Source of the DNA: Hominenteromicrobium mulieris
Lineage (GTDB): Bacteria > Bacillota > Clostridia > Oscillospirales > Acutalibacteraceae
Reading direction: 5' to 3' (one strand)
DNA length: 64,000 bases
Assembly (NCBI RefSeq): GCF_020687165.1
Contig: NZ_JAJEQC010000001.1
The notes under the pieces: model-generated
What the model was told of the DNA's origin: nothing
Database searches by the model: none
What the model saw: the letters and a program-made list of their open reading frames with translations, nothing else
Position numbers and translations under genes: made by a program
Shown: piece after piece, positions 1-8,047 of the stretch
How positions within the stretch are numbered: position 1 is the stretch's first letter
How the letters are laid out: each line of letters opens with the position of its first letter

Positions 1-429
1 TTCTTCCGCTATGGCGCGGGAGAAACGCACAAGAAATTCTGTGGTGTATGCTTCCAACAAGTCCTCCCGAAACGGTTCATTAGAGAAAAATGCAGCTTCC
101 GTTTTTCGGAAAAGGCCGGAGATAAACTCTGCCGCACGTGGATAAAGCAGTGTGTTTTCTGGAATACGATAGCGCAAAAGCTGCACGCGAAAGCCAGGTG
201 CAAAATGCGCCCAGTTGTGCGTGAGGTTACTGTCTGAGTGAAACCACTGTGGTTCATCCGGCGCATAGAAAATACACGCGCCGGGTCTTACTGTGACCTT
301 TTCCCTGTTAATTTCAATCTCCACGCTGTTCATAAAGTGCAAAAACGTGTAGATTTCAATGCCTGTTGGGCGCACAAGTGTAAACCCGGCTTTTTCCGGC
401 CAATCGTGGCGAATATCTGTAATCTCCAT
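1..429 (-). CDS. AraC-family transcriptional regulator, N-terminal part (cut by window edge)
   Basis: The reverse strand is open from an ATG at 429-427 through the window start, giving 143 residues without a stop. The N-terminus (MEITDIRHDWPEKAGF) is followed by a cupin-like stretch (VRPGACIFYAPDEPQWFH, then LTHNWAHF) typical of the ligand-binding half of AraC/XylS regulators of sugar genes. The C-terminal HTH half is outside the window, so family assignment rests on the sensor domain. It is divergent from the GH2 gene at 611, so it probably controls that glycosidase. Its own promoter, TTGCGA-N17-TATAAT, is at 479-451 on the minus strand. Confidence 0.7.
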   Translation of the reverse strand, partial: MEITDIRHDWPEKAGFTLVRPTGIEIYTFLHFMNSVEIEINREKVTVRPGACIFYAPDEPQWFHSDSNLTHNWAHFAPGFRVQLLRYRIPENTLLYPRAAEFISGLFRKTEAAFFSNEPFREDLLEAYTTEFLVRFSRAIAEE

Positions 430-450
430 TTTGACGCCCCCTTTGCTTTA

Positions 451-479
451 ATTATACTCAAAAATTCTATGTGTCGCAA
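451..479 (-). promoter_or_regulatory. sigma-A promoter of the AraC-family gene
   Basis: On the minus strand TTGCGA (479-474) and TATAAT (456-451) are separated by exactly 17 bp and lie just upstream of the ATG at 429. Confidence 0.65.
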
Positions 480-512
480 TAGAATAAGTCAATTTCCGCA
501 CATGATACGACA

Positions 513-541
513 TTGTATTTTACAAAGAGATCGCGTACAAT
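513..541 (+). promoter_or_regulatory. sigma-A promoter of the GH2 gene
   Basis: TTGTAT (513-518) and TACAAT (536-541) have a 17-bp spacer and precede the GH2 start at 611. The divergent AraC promoter is only about 35 bp away, so a shared operator in 430-540 is likely but cannot be pinpointed. Confidence 0.55.
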
Positions 542-610
542 GAAACCGTAATCAAAAAGCGCGGCAGAAATTGGGATTTGCCGTCTTTTCGAGGAAAGGA
601 TGTACGAAAA

Positions 611-2317
611 ATGAGTAATATACCGAGGAAAGAATATCCGCGCCCGCAGTTTGTGCGCGAAAACTGGATGAACCTGAACGGCACATGGGCGTTTGAGATC
701 GATAACGGCCGCAGCGGTGAGGCGCGCGGCTTACAGAAGGTCGGCACAGCGCTCAGCGGGGAGATCACCGTGCCGTTCTGCCCGGAAAGCGAACTTTCCG
801 GTGTGCAGCACACGGATTTCATGTACGGTGTGTGGTATAAGCGCACTGTAACGGTCACAGAAAAACAGCTGAAGGGCCGCGCCGTGCTGCATTTCGGCGC
901 TGTGGATTATTGCGCAAAAGTTTTTGTGAACGGCAAGCTTGCCGGCACACACAAGGGCGGCTATGTTTCGTTTGAGTTTGACGTGACCGCACTTTTAAAA
1001 GCGGGCGAAAATGAAATTGCCGTCTACGCCGAAGATAATACGCGCGACCGCCTCATCCCGAGCGGCAAGCAGAGCGAGCAATATAACTCATACGGCTGCT
1101 TCTACACGCGCACCACGGGCATTTGGCAGACCGTATGGCTGGAGTTCACCCCGAAGGCTTATATTTCCCGCGTGCAGTATTATCCGAACATCACTGCAGG
1201 CACGGTGACGGTGACCGCAGAGCTGGTCGGTACGGCAAACCTCACAGCAACGGCTTCGTTTGAAGGCAAAGAAATGGGCAGCTACACAGCAGAAAACGCC
1301 TGCGGCACGCATACATTCACGATAAAGCTGAGCGAAAAGCATCTGTGGGATGTCGGCTGCGGCAATCTGTATGACGTTGCATTCGCTTTCGGTGAAGATA
1401 ACGTCACGAGTTATTTCGGTCTGCGCGAAGTGCGCCTGGACGGCCACAAGTTCCGCATCAACGGCCGCTCTGTTTTCCAGCGTCTGGTGCTCGACCAAGG
1501 CTTCTATCCGGATGGCATCTACACTGCGCCGAGCGACGAAGCGCTTGAAAACGACATTAAGCTCTCCCTTGCCGTCGGTTTCAACGGTGCCAGACTGCAT
1601 GAGAAGATTTTTGAAGAGCGCTTCCTCTACCACGCGGACCGCTTAGGCTATATCGTTTGGGGCGAATTCCCGAACTGGGGTCTCGATTCCTCCTATGCCG
1701 ATTCCGTTTACGGCATTTTACCGGAGTGGACGGAAGAGATCCGCCGCGATTTTAACCACCCGGCTATTGTCGGCTGGTGTCCGTACAACGAGACATGGGA
1801 TACTGACGGCAGGAAACAGTTTGACGACGCACTCGACATCGTCTACAGAGCAACGAAAGCGCTTGATCCTACCCGTCCGTGTATTGATACGAGCGGCAAC
1901 TATCATGTGGCAACTGATATTTTCTGCGTGCATGATTACGAGCAGAACCCGGAGATCTTTAAGGAGCACTATGACAAGCTAATGACCGAGGGAACACTGT
2001 TTGACAACCACGCGCACCGCCAGACCTACAAGGGCGAAGCGACGTTCGTCAGCGAATACGGCGGCATTCAGTGGAGTCAGGACGAGAGCGGTTGGGGCTA
2101 CGGCACCGGTCCGAAGACCGAAGAAGAATTCCTCACGCGCTTTAAGGGCCTTACAGACGCATTGCTTGATAACAGTGAAATGTTCGGTCTTTGCTACACG
2201 CAGCTGACCGACGTGGAGCAGGAACAGAACGGCCTTTACACCTATCAGAGAAAGCCGAAGTTTGATCCCGCGTTCTTCCACGGCGTTTTGAGTCGCAAAG
2301 CCGCAATCGAAGACTAA
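611..2317 (+). CDS. Glycoside hydrolase family 2 (beta-galactosidase/beta-glucuronidase type)
   Basis: The 568-residue protein has the GH2 layout: an N-terminal jelly-roll sugar-binding domain (about 1-180, starting near RPQFVRENWMNLNGTW), an Ig-like beta-sandwich (about 180-275) and a TIM barrel. The acid/base is Glu394 in CPYNETWD and the nucleophile is Glu482 in FVSEYGGIQ. It cleaves terminal beta-linked sugars; the substrate cannot be fixed from sequence. No signal peptide is visible, so it probably acts inside the cell on imported oligosaccharides. The start at 611 was preferred over 578 because GAGGAAAGGA sits 10 bp upstream and the protein then begins MSNIPRKEYPRPQ. A regulator of AraC type lies divergently upstream. 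Confidence 0.88.
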   Translation: MSNIPRKEYPRPQFVRENWMNLNGTWAFEIDNGRSGEARGLQKVGTALSGEITVPFCPESELSGVQHTDFMYGVWYKRTVTVTEKQLKGRAVLHFGAVDYCAKVFVNGKLAGTHKGGYVSFEFDVTALLKAGENEIAVYAEDNTRDRLIPSGKQSEQYNSYGCFYTRTTGIWQTVWLEFTPKAYISRVQYYPNITAGTVTVTAELVGTANLTATASFEGKEMGSYTAENACGTHTFTIKLSEKHLWDVGCGNLYDVAFAFGEDNVTSYFGLREVRLDGHKFRINGRSVFQRLVLDQGFYPDGIYTAPSDEALENDIKLSLAVGFNGARLHEKIFEERFLYHADRLGYIVWGEFPNWGLDSSYADSVYGILPEWTEEIRRDFNHPAIVGWCPYNETWDTDGRKQFDDALDIVYRATKALDPTRPCIDTSGNYHVATDIFCVHDYEQNPEIFKEHYDKLMTEGTLFDNHAHRQTYKGEATFVSEYGGIQWSQDESGWGYGTGPKTEEEFLTRFKGLTDALLDNSEMFGLCYTQLTDVEQEQNGLYTYQRKPKFDPAFFHGVLSRKAAIED

Positions 2318-2329
2318 CAGATACGTTTG

Positions 2330-2363
2330 GTGCCCGCAGTTTTTCCGCTGCGGGCACTTTTTT
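2330..2363 (+). terminator. Rho-independent terminator after the GH2 gene
   Basis: GTGCCCGCAG and CTGCGGGCAC form a perfect 10-bp stem with an 8-base loop, followed by six T residues. Confidence 0.9.
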
Positions 2364-2488
2364 ATCAAAATACAGGAATTTTGTTGATTTTCGTCATACG
2401 TACGTCACAAATGCATAGTATTCTATATAATAGAGTAATTTTGGGCAGTAAGCTTCTGCTGCCGGATGCTGTTCTGAGGAGCGTATTT

Positions 2489-3385
2489 ATGCCGCAAAAT
2501 CACTTTAGAGAACCGAAAAACCGACGTGAACATCTTCTCTCTTCCCTACCAATCGTCTTGCCGGTGGCAGCCGTGACGATATCCGCCGCCGCGTTTGGTC
2601 TGCTGTTCCTGCAAGGGAATCCAGTGGAAAGCGTGGAAGAATCCCTCACATACACTGCAGCGATTGGCGCAGCTGACGAGCAGGTGGAAATGTACGTCTA
2701 CGACGCGGGCAACGATGAAGTTGAGGAAGCCGAAGAAGAAGCTTCGGAAATGAATGCCGCGTCTTCCTATGCCGCGAAAGAGCGCATTTTGCCGGCTGGC
2801 GAAGTAGAAGACACCGCAGAGCTTGTAGATGCATACAGCTCTGTGCCACTATTTGTTTCAAGCGGCAATCTTGCGGAGCAAGGCGTGCAGACACGGCTTG
2901 AGCTGCTTGAAGATTATTTTCCAAACGGCATGTACTGGAACCATGTCGGTGTGGACACAAGCGAAATGACGGCAGACGAAATTGCCATGTGCGTTACAGA
3001 CACGCCGTGCAACCATTCCGTTTATGGTTATGGAAACTGCAACATTTATAACGGTCTGATGGATGATTTTTTCCCGCAGTACGAAGACGAAACGCAATGC
3101 CTCGGCTACGCTTCCCTCATCAGTGACCTGCTGTTCGGCTACGATGCACCGATTACGGAGTTTTATGACTTTGACGAGCTGCGCATCGGCGATCACATCC
3201 GCATGGGTTGGTATGAGCACTCGATGATCGTGACGGACATCGACTGGGATACCGATACCATCACCGTGACGGAAGTAAATGCAGATTACGAAAACTGCCA
3301 GATCTCCTGGGGTCGACAAATCACCCGCAGCGAGCTTCTCGGCATGGAAGGCGACCTTACCTATTACACGCGCTATGCAAATTGA
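2489..3385 (+). CDS. Membrane-anchored or exported protein with a papain-fold (CHAP/amidase-like) C-terminal domain
   Basis: The 298-residue protein starts at the ATG behind GAGGA at 2476-2480. A basic N-terminus precedes one hydrophobic segment (LPIVLPVAAVTISAAAFGLL, about residues 17-36), so it is a signal-anchor or signal peptide. An acidic linker rich in Glu follows, then a globular C-terminus. In that domain QCLGYA supplies a cysteine, YEHSMIV a histidine and EVNADYE a polar third residue, in the order seen in NlpC/P60 and CHAP cysteine hydrolases. This suggests a cell-wall amidase or peptidase, but the residues are only a pattern match. A good -10 (TATAAT, 2426-2431) lies upstream, without a clear -35. 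Confidence 0.5.
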   Translation: MPQNHFREPKNRREHLLSSLPIVLPVAAVTISAAAFGLLFLQGNPVESVEESLTYTAAIGAADEQVEMYVYDAGNDEVEEAEEEASEMNAASSYAAKERILPAGEVEDTAELVDAYSSVPLFVSSGNLAEQGVQTRLELLEDYFPNGMYWNHVGVDTSEMTADEIAMCVTDTPCNHSVYGYGNCNIYNGLMDDFFPQYEDETQCLGYASLISDLLFGYDAPITEFYDFDELRIGDHIRMGWYEHSMIVTDIDWDTDTITVTEVNADYENCQISWGRQITRSELLGMEGDLTYYTRYAN

Positions 3386-3463
3386 AAATCGGTTGTTCTG
3401 CGCCTCGGCAAGATTTTGATGTCTTTTCGGGGCACATTTTATATTTCTCAAAAGTTATACGAT

Positions 3464-3502
3464 ACAAAAACACCCCGAACGACGCAAAATCGTTCGGGGT
3501 GT
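3464..3502 (-). terminator. Terminator of the rpsB-tsf operon
   Basis: ACACCCCGAACGA and TCGTTCGGGGTGT pair over 13 bp; reading the minus strand the hairpin is followed by TTTTTG. It lies 19 bp past the tsf stop. Confidence 0.9.
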
Positions 3503-3520
3503 GCTGATTCAGAGAATCAA

Positions 3521-4441
3521 TTATTTAACCATGTTGGCAACTTCGCTTGCGAAATCGTCGTTTCTCTTCTCGAGGCCTTCGCCCTTCTCGAAGCGAACGA
3601 AATCCGTAACCTTCATCGCGCCGCCAGCCTTCTTTGCTTCCTCAGCAATGTACTGCTCAACGGAGAGGTCGCCGTTCTTAACGAACGCCTGCTGCAGGAG
3701 GCAGTTGTTCTCATAGAACTTGCCGATTCTGCCGGTAACCATCTTCTCGATGATGTTCTGCGGCTTCTTGGAGTTCTTCGGATCGTTCTGGATCTGAGCC
3801 ATGAGGATTTCTTTTTCCTTATCGAGTGCTTCAGCCGGAACCGTGGACTTATCGAGATAAGCCGGATTCAGAGCGGCAATCTGCATTGCGACGTCCTTGC
3901 CGCACTCGTTGAGAACTTCTGCCGGAACATTCTCGGTCTCAAAACGAACGAGAACGCCGATTCTGCCGCCGCCGTGTACGTAAGCAACGCAGTCGCCCTC
4001 GTAACGGACGAAGCGACGGATCTTGATGTTCTCGCCGATGGTGAGAATCTTATCCTTCAGCATAGCATCAACGGTCATATCGGAGCCGTGTGCCTTAGCT
4101 GCAAGGAGAGCTTCAACGTCTGCCGGGTTCTCATAGATAACAGTCTCGGCACAGGTCTTAACGAAATCGATGAACTGAGCATTCTTCGCAACGAAGTCGG
4201 TCTCAGCGTTGACTTCGATCACAACGCCAACCTTACCGCACTCGCTGACCATGGCGTATGCAACACCCTCAGCTGCAATACGGCTTGCCTTCTTAACGGA
4301 AGCTGCAAGACCCTTCTCGCGGAGAATCTCGGTTGCCTTCTCTACATCGCCCTCAGCCTCTGTGAGAGCCTTTTTGCAATCCATCATGCCGCAGCCTGTC
4401 TTAGCGCGCAGATCTGCAACGTCCTTAGCTGTGAAATTCAT
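3521..4441 (-). CDS. tsf: Translation elongation factor Ts
   Basis: The 306-residue protein catalyses GDP/GTP exchange on EF-Tu. It begins MNFTAKDVADLRAKTGCGMM, the classical EF-Ts N-terminal UBA-like module (signature LRAKTGCGMMDCKKAL). The second signature AETDFVAKN, which contacts EF-Tu, is near residue 80. Length fits the family. It follows rpsB by 70 bp on the same strand, the near-universal bacterial order, and the pair ends at the hairpin 3464-3502. A ribosome site (AAGGAATGGTGA on the minus strand) precedes the ATG. Confidence 0.97.
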   Translation of the reverse strand: MNFTAKDVADLRAKTGCGMMDCKKALTEAEGDVEKATEILREKGLAASVKKASRIAAEGVAYAMVSECGKVGVVIEVNAETDFVAKNAQFIDFVKTCAETVIYENPADVEALLAAKAHGSDMTVDAMLKDKILTIGENIKIRRFVRYEGDCVAYVHGGGRIGVLVRFETENVPAEVLNECGKDVAMQIAALNPAYLDKSTVPAEALDKEKEILMAQIQNDPKNSKKPQNIIEKMVTGRIGKFYENNCLLQQAFVKNGDLSVEQYIAEEAKKAGGAMKVTDFVRFEKGEGLEKRNDDFASEVANMVK

Positions 4442-4511
4442 TTCAAATCACCATTCCTTGTAGAATCTTAAACTCTATATCAAACGAAAGGAATTTTTAA
4501 CCGAAATTAAA

Positions 4512-5249
4512 TTATTCCTCGGTCTCTGCAGCAGCTTCTTCGGTTTCCTCAGCAGCAGCGCCCATACGGCCCTCGCGGCCTTCGATGATAGCGTTAGCCA
4601 TAGCACCTGCGATGAGCTTAACAGCGCGGATAGCATCGTCGTTGCCCGGGATAACGTAGTCAATCTCGTCCGGATCGCAGTTGGTATCTACGATTGCAAC
4701 GATCGGAATACCGAGCTTCTTAGCTTCGGAAACAGCGATTCTTTCTTTTCTCGGGTCAACAATGAACAGTGCACCCGGGAACTCCTTCATGTCCTTGATG
4801 CCGCCAAGATACTTTTCGAGCTTTTCAATCTCGAGCTCGAGCTTGCTGACTTCCTTCTTCGGGAGCAGCTCGAAGGTGCCGTCTTCCTGCATCTTGCGCA
4901 GCTGTGCAAGTCTCTGGATTCTGCGGCGGATGGTCGTGAAGTTGGTGAGCATGCCGCCCAGCCAACGAGCGTTTACATAGTAAGCGCCTGCGCGGAGAGC
5001 CTCTTCCTTAACGGACTCCTGAGCCTGCTTCTTTGTGCCTACGAAGAGAACGCTCTTGCCTTCCATGGAAAGGTCACGAACGAAGTTGTAAGCCTCTTCG
5101 AGCTTCTTAACGGTCTTCTGCAGGTCGATGATGTAGATACCGTTTCTCTCCGTGAAGATGTACTGTGCCATCTTCGGGTTCCATCTTCTTGTCTGGTGAC
5201 CGAAGTGAACACCGGCCTCCAGAAGCTGCTTCATTGATACGACTGCCAT
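4512..5249 (-). CDS. rpsB: 30S ribosomal protein S2
   Basis: S2 of 245 residues, starting MAVVSMKQLLEAGVHFGHQT with AGGAGG a few bases upstream. The open frame extends further 5' but that extension includes the promoter, so the ATG at 5249 is the start. S2 signatures are present: HFGHQTRRWNPKM and the later IPGNDDAIRAVKL. The C-terminus is an acidic tail rich in Glu and Ala (AAAEETEEAAAETEE), longer than in many homologues. The protein joins late in 30S assembly and is needed to bind S1 where that exists. It is co-transcribed with tsf. Confidence 0.97.
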   Translation of the reverse strand: MAVVSMKQLLEAGVHFGHQTRRWNPKMAQYIFTERNGIYIIDLQKTVKKLEEAYNFVRDLSMEGKSVLFVGTKKQAQESVKEEALRAGAYYVNARWLGGMLTNFTTIRRRIQRLAQLRKMQEDGTFELLPKKEVSKLELEIEKLEKYLGGIKDMKEFPGALFIVDPRKERIAVSEAKKLGIPIVAIVDTNCDPDEIDYVIPGNDDAIRAVKLIAGAMANAIIEGREGRMGAAAEETEEAAAETEE

Positions 5250-5373
5250 TTGAAAATACCTCCTTGGTTTTTCCTCCGCCGGGCTGATATTTTCGGGGAA
5301 AACCGCTTTCGCGGCACCAATCCGAGAGCCTCGGCGTGCGTTTTTGCTTGCAGAATCTGCAAATCGCTGAACT

Positions 5374-5402
5374 ATTATAGCACAACATGCCGGGTAAAGC
5401 AA
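5374..5402 (-). promoter_or_regulatory. sigma-A promoter of rpsB-tsf
   Basis: Minus-strand TTGCTT (5402-5397), 17-bp spacer and TATAAT (5379-5374). A leader of about 120 nt separates it from the rpsB ATG, long enough for an autoregulatory RNA, though no known motif was recognised. The sequence ahead of the -35 (AAAACACTTGC) recurs at two tRNA promoters. Confidence 0.75.
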
Positions 5403-5409
5403 GTGTTTT

Positions 5410-5700
5410 CTATCCGTTTTCAAAGAAATTTTGTAAGAAGCTGCGCTTCGGTGTCCGCTTTACGGGAATGTGATCGACCAGCACCGCATCCTCCCCAATG
5501 GTCTTCACAGCGCTCCATGGGATTACACAGTCATTCTCTCTGCCAAACAATCCGAAAAAGCGCGGACGGCCGTACACCACGATCGCCGTCAGTGCCGCCT
5601 GCTGTGTATCAAATTCAATATCACCGAGATACCCGATGCGCGAGCCATCCAAAACACTGATAACCTCTCGCCCATGCATTTCTCCGATGCGTTCTAACAT
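5410..5700 (-). CDS. ylmC: YlmC/YmxH-family PRC-barrel sporulation protein
   Basis: A 96-residue protein starting MLERIGEMHGREVISVLDG behind GGGGGAG. The PRC-barrel features are clear: REVISVLDGSRIGYLGDIEFD and later RFFGLFGRENDCVIPWSAVKTIGEDAVLVD. YlmC/YmxH proteins are small, conserved in endospore-forming Firmicutes and expressed in sporulation; biochemical function is unknown. The longer frame to 5745 lacks a ribosome site. Its presence supports a Clostridia-type host but does not prove that the strain sporulates. Name by family resemblance. Confidence 0.82.
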   Translation of the reverse strand: MLERIGEMHGREVISVLDGSRIGYLGDIEFDTQQAALTAIVVYGRPRFFGLFGRENDCVIPWSAVKTIGEDAVLVDHIPVKRTPKRSFLQNFFENG

Positions 5701-5757
5701 ATCGCTCCCCCGTTTCGCCGTATTTTTCCGATACAGCGTATGCACAGTAGGGATACA

Positions 5758-6324
5758 TTATGCGTTTGCATCCTTTAAAATGACTTCGGCAATCGTTTCG
5801 GCGGCAAGGTTCGAGCCCGCTTCGTTCGGATGGCTGCCGTCGTCGTTGAACAGATTTTCGGTTTCGGTTTTTTCATAAAATGCACTGCCGACATCGGCGA
5901 GCAGCGTGTGGTTTTTCTCTGCCGCTTCTGCATAGGCTTCGTGCATTTTGCGGTACATCTCATCGTAATCTATGCCGAATTTTTGAAGCTGTTTGCCGTC
6001 TTTTTGGTATGCCCATGTCGCATACAGAACCGGTACGGCACCGTTTTCACGAATTTTACCGCACAAATCTTTCACGCTCTGCATAAAGCTTTCCTTTGCT
6101 GTGATAGGGCCGTTGCTCATCTCCTGCAAAACGACGTAATCCCATTTTTCATTTTGCAGCAGCTCCAATGCTTTTGCGCCGAGCCTTATTTCAGGGTTCA
6201 GCTGCTCACGTAAGCGTGCACCGCCGCGTGTGTTCTGTACCACTTCGGCACCCGTGATTTCTGCCAGCATATTCGGCAGATCATTTGTGAAAATATAGCT
6301 GTTTCCAAGCATTAAAATGCGCAT
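5758..6324 (-). CDS. SGNH/GDSL-family hydrolase
   Basis: The 188-residue protein begins MRILMLGNSYIFTNDLP, where Ser9 in the GNS context is the expected nucleophile (block I). VVLQEMSNGP fits the later oxyanion blocks, and DDGSHPNEAGSNLAA near the C-terminus supplies the Asp and His of block V. There is no signal peptide, so it is probably cytoplasmic and removes acyl or acetyl groups, perhaps from carbohydrate given the glycosidases nearby; the substrate is inference. AGGAGA precedes the ATG at 6324; the upstream ATG at 6345 has no such site. Confidence 0.8.
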   Translation of the reverse strand: MRILMLGNSYIFTNDLPNMLAEITGAEVVQNTRGGARLREQLNPEIRLGAKALELLQNEKWDYVVLQEMSNGPITAKESFMQSVKDLCGKIRENGAVPVLYATWAYQKDGKQLQKFGIDYDEMYRKMHEAYAEAAEKNHTLLADVGSAFYEKTETENLFNDDGSHPNEAGSNLAAETIAEVILKDANA

Positions 6325-6385
6325 ATTTATTTCTCCTATCCTCATGGTACTTTATCATTTATAATATAGCACATTTTCGCAGTTT

Positions 6386-6422
6386 AGACAAGAAAAGCCG
6401 CCCGGTTTTTACACCGAGCGGC
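6386..6422 (-). terminator. Terminator of the reductase gene
   Basis: GCCGCCCGGT and ACCGAGCGGC pair with one mismatch around a short loop; on the minus strand the stem is followed by TTTTCTTG. It lies about 40 bp beyond the stop at 6462. Confidence 0.75.
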
Positions 6423-6461
6423 GAAATTCACTTGTTTCTTTTTAGTATTTTCTTGCTTTAA

Positions 6462-7487
6462 TCAGCAATAGAACTCCATCGGATACGTGAGATACTTGTT
6501 CGGGTCAAGCTGATCGGCAGTAACATAACCGGCCGGTGCACAAATGAGGCTCGGCAGACGATTGACAACCGTCGCGCAAGTATGCTCAACGGTTGCAGGC
6601 TTCACAACATGGAACTCGGTGTTCGGCTCGCCGATGATTTGCCAATCGCACATATCGCCGTCTTCCGGGCCGTAGACCTTGCCGATGGTCTCCTCTTCGA
6701 TGGTGATGCCCTGCATTGTCTCGATGGCCACGACGGCAGACATGCCGATGCAGCGGCCGGCTTCGATGGTCTTGCCGAGCGTCTCGGAGTAAATGTCGTG
6801 ATCGATGATGCACGGCACATGCTTCTGGTTGATAGACTTGATTGTCAGGCCAAGCTTATTGCAAATGGCTTCGCTGGCATTCCAAGCGTAGGACGGCTCA
6901 AAAATGTCCGGGTGCGCAATCCTCTGCTCAAACTCTTCTGGTGTCAGGTCGCAGCCATGCGCATTTGCGAGCGCTAATCCATATTCCTCTACGTTGTAGC
7001 TGTACGCGCCTTTAATCTTCGTAATTTTGTGGCAACCGCCCGCGACGAGCGCGACCATGTTGATCCAGAAGATATCCTGCATGCCGCTGCCCGTGATGGT
7101 GCAGTTATTCGCTTTAGCGATAGCGTCCAGACGGTTGACCTGAACCGCAGAGGTCGTCCACGGATAAATCGCTTCTTCGCATGTCGTGATGACATTGAGT
7201 CCGCGTGATACACATTTTTCCACATGGTCATAAATATCGCCGATGAAGCTGAACAGCGTCACAATCGCAACATCTGCATCGCACTCATCGAGAACTTTAT
7301 CCGCATTGTTCGAAATCAGTACGCCGGTCTTAAGGCCGAGACCCGCGAAATCACCGACATCCTGCCCGACGACCGCCGGGTTTACGTCGATCGCGCCGAC
7401 AATCTGTGCGCCGTGCTCATGCAGATACCGAAGAATGTACTTGCTCATTTTGCCGCAGCCATACTGCACAACTCTGATTTTTTCCAC
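6462..7487 (-). CDS. Dihydrodipicolinate reductase-like / 2,4-diaminopentanoate dehydrogenase-like oxidoreductase
   Basis: The 341-residue protein starts at a GTG (7487) eight bases after AAGGAGG; the upstream ATG frame has no ribosome site. The Rossmann fold is at the N-terminus (IRVVQYGCGKMSKYILRYL, then IVGAIDVNP). Resemblance is to the family that includes dihydrodipicolinate reductase and Ord, the 2,4-diaminopentanoate dehydrogenase of clostridial ornithine fermentation. It is far longer than true DapB (about 250 residues), favouring the Ord side. No ornithine-degradation genes (ora, ort) are adjacent, so the substrate is open; another 2-amino or diamino acid is possible. It ends at the hairpin 6386-6422. 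Confidence 0.65.
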   Translation of the reverse strand: MEKIRVVQYGCGKMSKYILRYLHEHGAQIVGAIDVNPAVVGQDVGDFAGLGLKTGVLISNNADKVLDECDADVAIVTLFSFIGDIYDHVEKCVSRGLNVITTCEEAIYPWTTSAVQVNRLDAIAKANNCTITGSGMQDIFWINMVALVAGGCHKITKIKGAYSYNVEEYGLALANAHGCDLTPEEFEQRIAHPDIFEPSYAWNASEAICNKLGLTIKSINQKHVPCIIDHDIYSETLGKTIEAGRCIGMSAVVAIETMQGITIEEETIGKVYGPEDGDMCDWQIIGEPNTEFHVVKPATVEHTCATVVNRLPSLICAPAGYVTADQLDPNKYLTYPMEFYC

Positions 7488-7634
7488 AAGAACTTCCTCC
7501 TTTGATTTGGATTTCAAATTTATCTTCGCGGGACATCCCGCTTGTCTTCGCTTATAGTATATCCTCATCTTAGTTTAGAGTCAAGGAAGTTTTGTGAAAT
7601 TTTTATTAATCTTTTATTCGTAGAATTCTACCGA

Positions 7635-7752
7635 CACTTGAAGCTGCAAAAATATATGCACACCAACCTATACCGGAAAAGCTTAAGCCTTCGTAAAACC
7701 AAGATTGATCGGATTGATGCGCGAGCCATTGCAACGATGCTAATGTCTAAAA
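7635..7752 (+). pseudogene. Remnant of an IS110-family transposase
   Basis: A short open stretch encodes HTNLYRKSLSLRKTKIDRID followed by ARAIATMLMS, which matches the DEDD-domain region of IS110 transposases (usual form ...LYRKSLSLRKTKTDKVDART...). Nothing recognisable flanks it: the N-terminal catalytic residues and the whole C-terminal half are gone. It is a decayed scrap in the 560-bp gap between the reductase gene and GH43. Confidence 0.7.
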
Positions 7753-7843
7753 GAACGATATGCAGAAAACTCGCTTTCAATATCTTCGTTATAGTTGCGC
7801 AAATTTGGTGATGTAGGAGGGCAGTATACAAACGCGCAAAACA

Positions 7844-7888
7844 TAAAAAAGCCCGCAAACCCAGCCATTTCAAGGGATTGCGAGCCTT
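7844..7888 (-). terminator. Terminator of tRNA-Leu(CAA)
   Basis: Minus-strand GGCTCGCAA pairs with TTGCGGGC (one wobble) and is followed by six T residues at 7850-7845. It starts just after the CCA end of the tRNA. Confidence 0.75.
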
Positions 7889-7895
7889 TGAGGTG

Positions 7896-7982
7896 TGGTG
7901 CCGGTGGCGGGGGTCGAACCCGCACGATGTTGCCATCAACGGATTTTGAGTCCGTCTCGTCTGCCAATTCCAACACACCGGC
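7896..7982 (-). tRNA. tRNA-Leu (anticodon CAA)
   Basis: Class II tRNA of 87 nt with encoded CCA. Acceptor arms GCCGGTG/CACCGGC pair perfectly; the anticodon loop reads CTCAAAA, giving CAA for Leu UUG codons. A long variable arm and T-arm with GGTTCGACC are present. Confidence 0.95.
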
Positions 7983-7994
7983 TTAACAAAATTT

Positions 7995-8023
7995 ATTATA
8001 CGTTAAACCGGTGGAAAAAGCAA
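7995..8023 (-). promoter_or_regulatory. Promoter of tRNA-Leu(CAA)
   Basis: Minus-strand TTGCTT (8023-8018), 17-bp spacer, TATAAT (8000-7995), 12 bp before the tRNA. Shares the AAAACACTTGC upstream block with the rpsB and tRNA-Ser promoters. Confidence 0.8.
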
Positions 8024-8047
8024 GTGTTTTTTTAATTATTTCGAATT

